12,505 nt of DNA from Gymnopilus junonius (Eukaryota; Basidiomycota; Agaricomycetes; Agaricales; Galerinaceae), in contig JADNYJ010000816.1 of the NCBI GenBank assembly GCA_015501075.1, positions 1-12,505 of the forward strand, written 5' to 3'. Below are positions 8,748-12,505 of this stretch, piece by piece (the first letter of the stretch is position 1; every line of letters begins with the position of its first letter). The notes beneath the pieces are model-generated. The model was given only the letters and a program-made list of their open reading frames with translations. It was not told the origin of the DNA and ran no database searches. Made by a program: the position numbers and the translations under genes.

Positions 8748-10139
8748 CTAAGAGACGACCTTATTAACTCGTAAGGCAACCTCGAGAACCCATAGTTCCT
8801 CGTCTGCACCATCGCAGAGCGCTTTGTCAGCCTCTGCAAAAATAAGTGCACAATTCGACTTCTTTCGACTGTCTAATGTCGGATGGAAAACCACAAGGTC
8901 GTGCAACTGAATGAGGCAGATGGTGAGAGGCGACCTGATTGCATGGATTGAAACTTGCCTGTGAGATAATCTGCGTGGCGGAGTATCCCTCCCTCATTAA
9001 GTACTTCACTTTCTTCTTTATATTGGTCGAATGTGCCCTTTTTGCTGTGAGGCTCATCATCAACGTCCATTCCACCTTCCACTTCAACGCCAATAGAGCT
9101 TGCAAAATCATTGATTATTGAGTCTGGTACGACGCCTGCAATTTCTTGGATATCAGCCGGTTGGATTTTTGTCGGTGGATTCGTCGACGATGAAAGTCTT
9201 GATGCAGACTGTAGGTATGTGATCGGCCCGTCGGAGGTCTCCGTGAGATGTAGAGATCAGCGCGTCAATAATTGGCTTGTCAATGACAATTCTTTCTTCA
9301 TGAGCAATGTGTGACAGTCGGAGGGCCGCAGAGTCGTTGTCCAAGGGCGTGAACCGGAATTTTGAACAACGGGATGCAAGCGGTTCAATGATTCTAGCTC
9401 GGTGTGTCGGGAAAATGGCATGGGAGAGGGGATGCAGGTGCGTACCTGGTGACGTAGTTGCAAACTAAACAAAACCTTGTAATACGCGCATACGTTTCCA
9501 TTATACGTCTAAGGGCACCCTGAGCGTCCTGCGTCATAGAGTCGGCTTCGTCCAGAATAATAATTTTATAAGGTGGACATGGGTAAGTCTTTCCGTCTGA
9601 AGCCACAGCTTGTGCCCTTGGAGTTTGACGAGCAAAATTTTTGATTTTCTCCCGGACGATGGCGATGCCACGTTCGTCAGATGCGTTCAGTTCGAGTACT
9701 CGGTTTCTGAAGTTATCTGGCCTGTCAAGAGTATTGAAGAAATCGGTAGCGCGGTATCCAGCAGAAACATACCCGAAAAGTTGTCGGGACAGAGCCAAGA
9801 TGGTTGAAGTTTTGCCAGTACCAGGAGGACCATAAAATAACATGTGAGGTAACTGACATTCGGAAGGATAAGCAACAGGCAGTATAAGAAATTAAGATAC
9901 GTGTTGCCTACATTTGTCGACGTAAGTGTCTTTTGCAGCACCGCAACGGTATGTTCTTGGGCGGAGACGTCATCTATCGTTTTTGGTCGACTGGACTGCC
10001 ATCTAGCGTCACGACGAATAGACGAGTCAAATCTAACGCACTATTTTTCAACCCATGGCTGTAGAGCCGGTTCTATCACCTGAGATTTTGTCGTGGGTCT
10101 CGTTGTAGTTGTCCTAGCCGCAAAAAAGTTGGACGCCAT
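8748..10139 (-). CDS. RFC2: RFC2, replication factor C small subunit (two frame breaks as read)
   Basis: AAA+ subunit of the five-part clamp loader that opens PCNA and places it on primed DNA. Six exons: 10139-10042, 9990-9912, 9852-9773, 9721-9446, 9393-8959, 8906-8748. Signatures are [14 protein letters not shown], Walker A GPPGTGKT (about residues 67-74), Walker B ILDEAD with the DEAD box at about 143-146, sensor 1 [10 protein letters not shown], and the SRC arginine finger (about 185-187). The [18 protein letters not shown] segment and [19 protein letters not shown] place it with yeast Rfc2 (human RFC4). A 51-nt stop-free intron (9772-9722) sits between LFG and PDNF. The last intron is GC-AG. 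Exon 5 has an extra base near 9225 and another near 9025; without them the protein is 374 residues. It diverges from CAF-1. Confidence 0.95.
8907..8958 (-). other. GC-AG intron in RFC2
   Basis: The conserved junction between ATQIISQ and LHDLVV needs removal of 52 nt whose donor reads CAG|GCAAGT and whose acceptor is TTCAG. Apart from the C at position two it matches the donor consensus perfectly, which is typical of functional GC-AG introns. No GT donor nearby restores the conserved frame. Confidence 0.8.
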
Positions 10140-10173
10140 GATGGATGTGAGGAGGTGAATTACTGTGTCACGA

Positions 10174-10179
10174 ACGCGT
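10174..10179. promoter_or_regulatory. MCB element 1 (ACGCGT)
   Basis: Perfect palindromic ACGCGT, 35-40 bp upstream of the RFC2 start codon, preceded by TGTCACGA. Confidence 0.65.
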
Positions 10180-10198
10180 GACCAATTGTGCTGTCACG

Positions 10199-10204
10199 AC
10201 GCGT
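10199..10204. promoter_or_regulatory. MCB element 2 (ACGCGT)
   Basis: Second perfect ACGCGT, centred 25 bp from the first and embedded in the longer palindrome ACGACGCGTCGT. It is about 92-97 bp upstream of the CAF-1 ATG. Confidence 0.65.
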
Positions 10205-10295
10205 CGTACTTCCCACGCGGCTTTTTGGTAGTCCGCGTTGCTGTGCTTCGCGCTTACCACCACTCACCTTCGCCTCGAAGAGGCTGTTTGTCGCG

Positions 10296-12505
10296 ATGTC
10301 GACCCCAGAATTAACACAAGGTGGTGTATAAAGTTATTTAGCACGTACATGGCCCAATAACACACCTTTTTAGCTGTGATCAAGGACACCTTGCTGGCAC
10401 CAACAGACAGTGAGTTGGCTGCAAATACTCCGTTTACCTGCTTTCACTTAACGCGTCATATTTTGCAGAGAAACAAGAAAGGACACCCATAGTAGAACTG
10501 AGGAATGGGAAGGTTGTCTTTAAGCAGAAACCTATATCATTTGAGAAGCAATCGGAGACTTTGCAAGGTAAGTCGCTTGATTCGGCATGTGGAACGATGC
10601 TAATAAAAAATATCCCAGAAATTGTCAAATTTCGTGGATTGCTGGAAGAGCGTATCAACAGAAAGGAAGGCCCTCTTTCTGTCTTCCCGGAAGAACATAA
10701 GCCTCTGATTGCAAAGTTGGCACACGAAAGGTCTGCTGACAGGTTGGCATTCTCTTCGATGAGACTGACACAATAATAACCAGTGAAAAAACCTTGACCG
10801 CACTTGGAAAACACATTCACCATGAACTCTTGCCCACTGTAGATGATGAAAGACAAAGACATCGCGTCTGCCACTTCAGATGCCCTTCCCCTCAATCTAG
10901 TCGAAAATGCCATTCAAGAGATCTTGGTTCGGAATAACTATGGCATTGACTTGCCTCTTGGCGTCAAAGCTCCAGCTGCTACCAGTGTATGGCGGTGGGA
11001 AGTCAGAACGGATCACCTGGACTGGTTACCTAAGAACAGCAGGGAGAAGGCTGAAGTGCGGCGTGCAGAACGTGTTCAAGTGAGTTCGGAATCTCTCTTA
11101 TAATCCCTCCCATAGCATGATCTATATTCTCCAGGCCAAAGAAGATCTAAAACTATTGCTCGGAGCTCTTTCTCAGGAAGAGCGTAATGTAATCATCGAT
11201 CCTAAAGGCACGAATAAACTTCCGCCAAAAGAATTGAATAAACCAAACAGTTCTCAGTCAACCGTGGCTGACGACGCCAAAGTAGCACCTCAATCATCGA
11301 AGAAAGAAGGAAAGCGCAAAGCAGAGGAGCCCGAAAACGATAATGTTAATATATTTTGATTCTTTTTTTCTTCTTTTTTAATCGATTCCAACAGGTCGAT
11401 GCCAAAGCTGCAGCGAACCGTCCAAAGAAGCCAATTGACCCAGAAAAGGTGGCAAAGGTAATGATCGTGTTTATATGTCTGGGACTCACCTACTAATGTC
11501 TCTTCTCAGGAGAAAGAAAGACTTGAGAAGAAAGCCGCGCGTGCGGAGAAAGAAAGGAAGGAAAAGGAGGCACATAACAAATCACAGAATTTAATGGCCA
11601 AATTCTTCTCTAAGACGAAAGCAAGCTCTCCAACGAAAATATCTGAAAGTGCAGTTGCTGGTCCTTCCAAAGTGCAATCCGACTTCGAAAAAGTATTCAA
11701 ACCCTTTGTGCTGCAGAAAGATAGGGTCATGGCACCAACGAACTGGTTCAGAAAGAAGCGAAAACAAGCAAAGTCGAAAACCAGTGCTAATAACGAAGTA
11801 ATTTTTATTGACAACGATGAGGATGAAGATGTGGAGATGCGGCAACCACAACCGACCAAGCAAGAACTCGAAACAATGTCATCTCAAGGTCAGTTTTCAT
11901 CTAGCTCAAATCCTTTTGATTCTTACTGTCAATATGGCAGAACGTTTGCATGGCATATTAACAGCTTTACCTCCTGCACCAATACCTCACTGCCGTCCAC
12001 CGCAAAAGCCGGGATTCACAGTGTATAATCCAATATCGGTTCGGGACCTCGTATCACAATTATCTGAGGCAGAAATCAGTGGCAATGACGAGCTTGTTAG
12101 GACGCTTCTAGCCAAGCTCAAGGATCGTGATTTGTTGCCGGCAAAGGTTTTCTGTTTCCACGAGGATGCGCGACCAGGATACTTTGGAACGTGGACTCGA
12201 AACTCGCGGATAATTGGCTCCCGCAAGCCATTTGGAAAAGACACAATCGTTTTTGATTATGGATACGACAGTGGTGAGGAATGGGAGGAAGAGCCAGCCG
12301 GAGAAGACGTTGCAGAAGATGGAGAGGACGAAGACGGTGACAATGAAGAACCAGACTCTGATTTGGATAGTTGGCTCGTCGACGACGATGAGGAACCTGC
12401 AGACTTGGCGATGCTTTCCCGAAATTCTTCTCTCCACCTTTGTTCGATGTGCCCACTAACCATCCGCCAAAACGAAAGGCTGAAGATCCAGAGAGAAAAA
12501 TGGGC
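10296..12505 (+). CDS. RLF2: CAF-1 large subunit (Cac1/p150), 3' end beyond window, two frame breaks as read
   Basis: Histone chaperone subunit that deposits H3-H4 behind the fork. Exons: 10296-10320, 10374-10409, 10469-10567, 10619-10730, 10784-11079, 11135-11344, 11395-11457, 11510-11888, and 11941 to the window edge. Recognised parts are the WRWEVR..WLPKN..EKAE..RAERVQ segment, IDPKGTNKLP, a charged Lys/Glu/Arg coiled region at about 11500-11580, a PIP box QNLMAKFF at 11585-11608, the signature ARPGYFGTW near 12167-12193 with DYGYDSGEEWEEE after it (matching the human p150 RPAYWGTW...DYEVDSDEEWEEE block), and an acidic stretch. The C-terminal winged-helix lies outside the window. An extra base near 10849-10851 and a missing base near 12415-12417 are needed to keep the conserved frame. 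The donor at 10731 (GTCTGC) is weak; one at 10743 is also in frame. It shares its promoter with RFC2. Confidence 0.93.
11585..11608 (+). other. PIP box (PCNA-interacting peptide) in CAF-1
   Basis: Codons in the CAF-1 frame read Q-N-L-M-A-K-F-F, fitting the consensus Q-x-x-(hydrophobic)-x-x-aromatic-aromatic. It follows the basic/acidic KER-like coil and is followed by Lys-rich sequence, as in known PIP boxes. This is the expected contact with PCNA. Confidence 0.8.

Larger units (their letters stand above)
10140..10295. promoter_or_regulatory. Shared divergent promoter RFC2 / CAF-1 with two MCB sites
   Basis: These 156 bp separate the RFC2 ATG (minus) and the CAF-1 ATG (plus). Two ACGCGT hexamers, the MluI cell-cycle box recognised by MBF (Mbp1-Swi6), lie at 10174-10179 and 10199-10204. 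Each ends a copy of a repeated element beginning TGTCACGA (10166-10179 and 10192-10204). A CACGCGG at about 10214 and a TTCGCGC at 10247-10253, which resembles an E2F/MBF core, are also present. MBF is known to switch on replication genes at G1/S; its action here is inferred. Confidence 0.7.

Noticed and set aside
11889..11964. 76-nt version of the last visible CAF-1 intron
   Set aside because: An acceptor at 11940 gives a 52-nt intron in line with the others and keeps an in-frame ERLHGILTALPP segment.

Overview
This is a gene-dense nuclear segment of a fungus, most likely a mushroom-type basidiomycete (Agaricomycetes). The evidence is six conserved eukaryotic housekeeping genes, each broken by short GT-AG introns of about 50-75 nt (mostly 50-60), short intergenic gaps, and fungal-type proteins. 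Clade placement below the level of fungus is inference from intron style and protein resemblance.

Layout: 1-1226 has no gene I can support. Then come SHQ1 (minus, 2908-1227), TRP2 (plus, 3146-4916), the mitochondrial ribosomal protein uS2m (minus, 6008-5005), the ribosome-associated Hsp70 SSB (plus, 6156-8433), RFC2, a clamp-loader subunit (minus, 10139-8748), and the large subunit of CAF-1 (plus, from 10296, running off the right edge). Strands alternate strictly. This gives three divergent pairs with 237, 147 and 156 bp between start codons, and two convergent junctions of 88 and 314 bp.

Functional links: RFC2 and CAF-1 form a replication pair. RFC loads PCNA, and the CAF-1 large subunit carries a PCNA-binding PIP box. 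Their shared 156-bp promoter holds two ACGCGT (MluI cell-cycle box) sites inside a repeated element, which suggests common G1/S control. TRP2 has Gcn4-type TGASTCA motifs in its 5' region. uS2m and SSB both serve translation and share a promoter. SSB has the strongly C-ending codon use of a highly expressed gene.

The main oddity is single-base frame breaks in conserved exons: four in TRP2, one in SSB, two in RFC2 and two in CAF-1. Nearly all can be read as one base too few or too many in a short homopolymer. Because they hit several conserved, mostly essential genes, I favour uncorrected sequencing or assembly error over true pseudogenes, but the sequence alone cannot decide. I saw no mobile element, CRISPR array, tRNA, rRNA or evident novel system.
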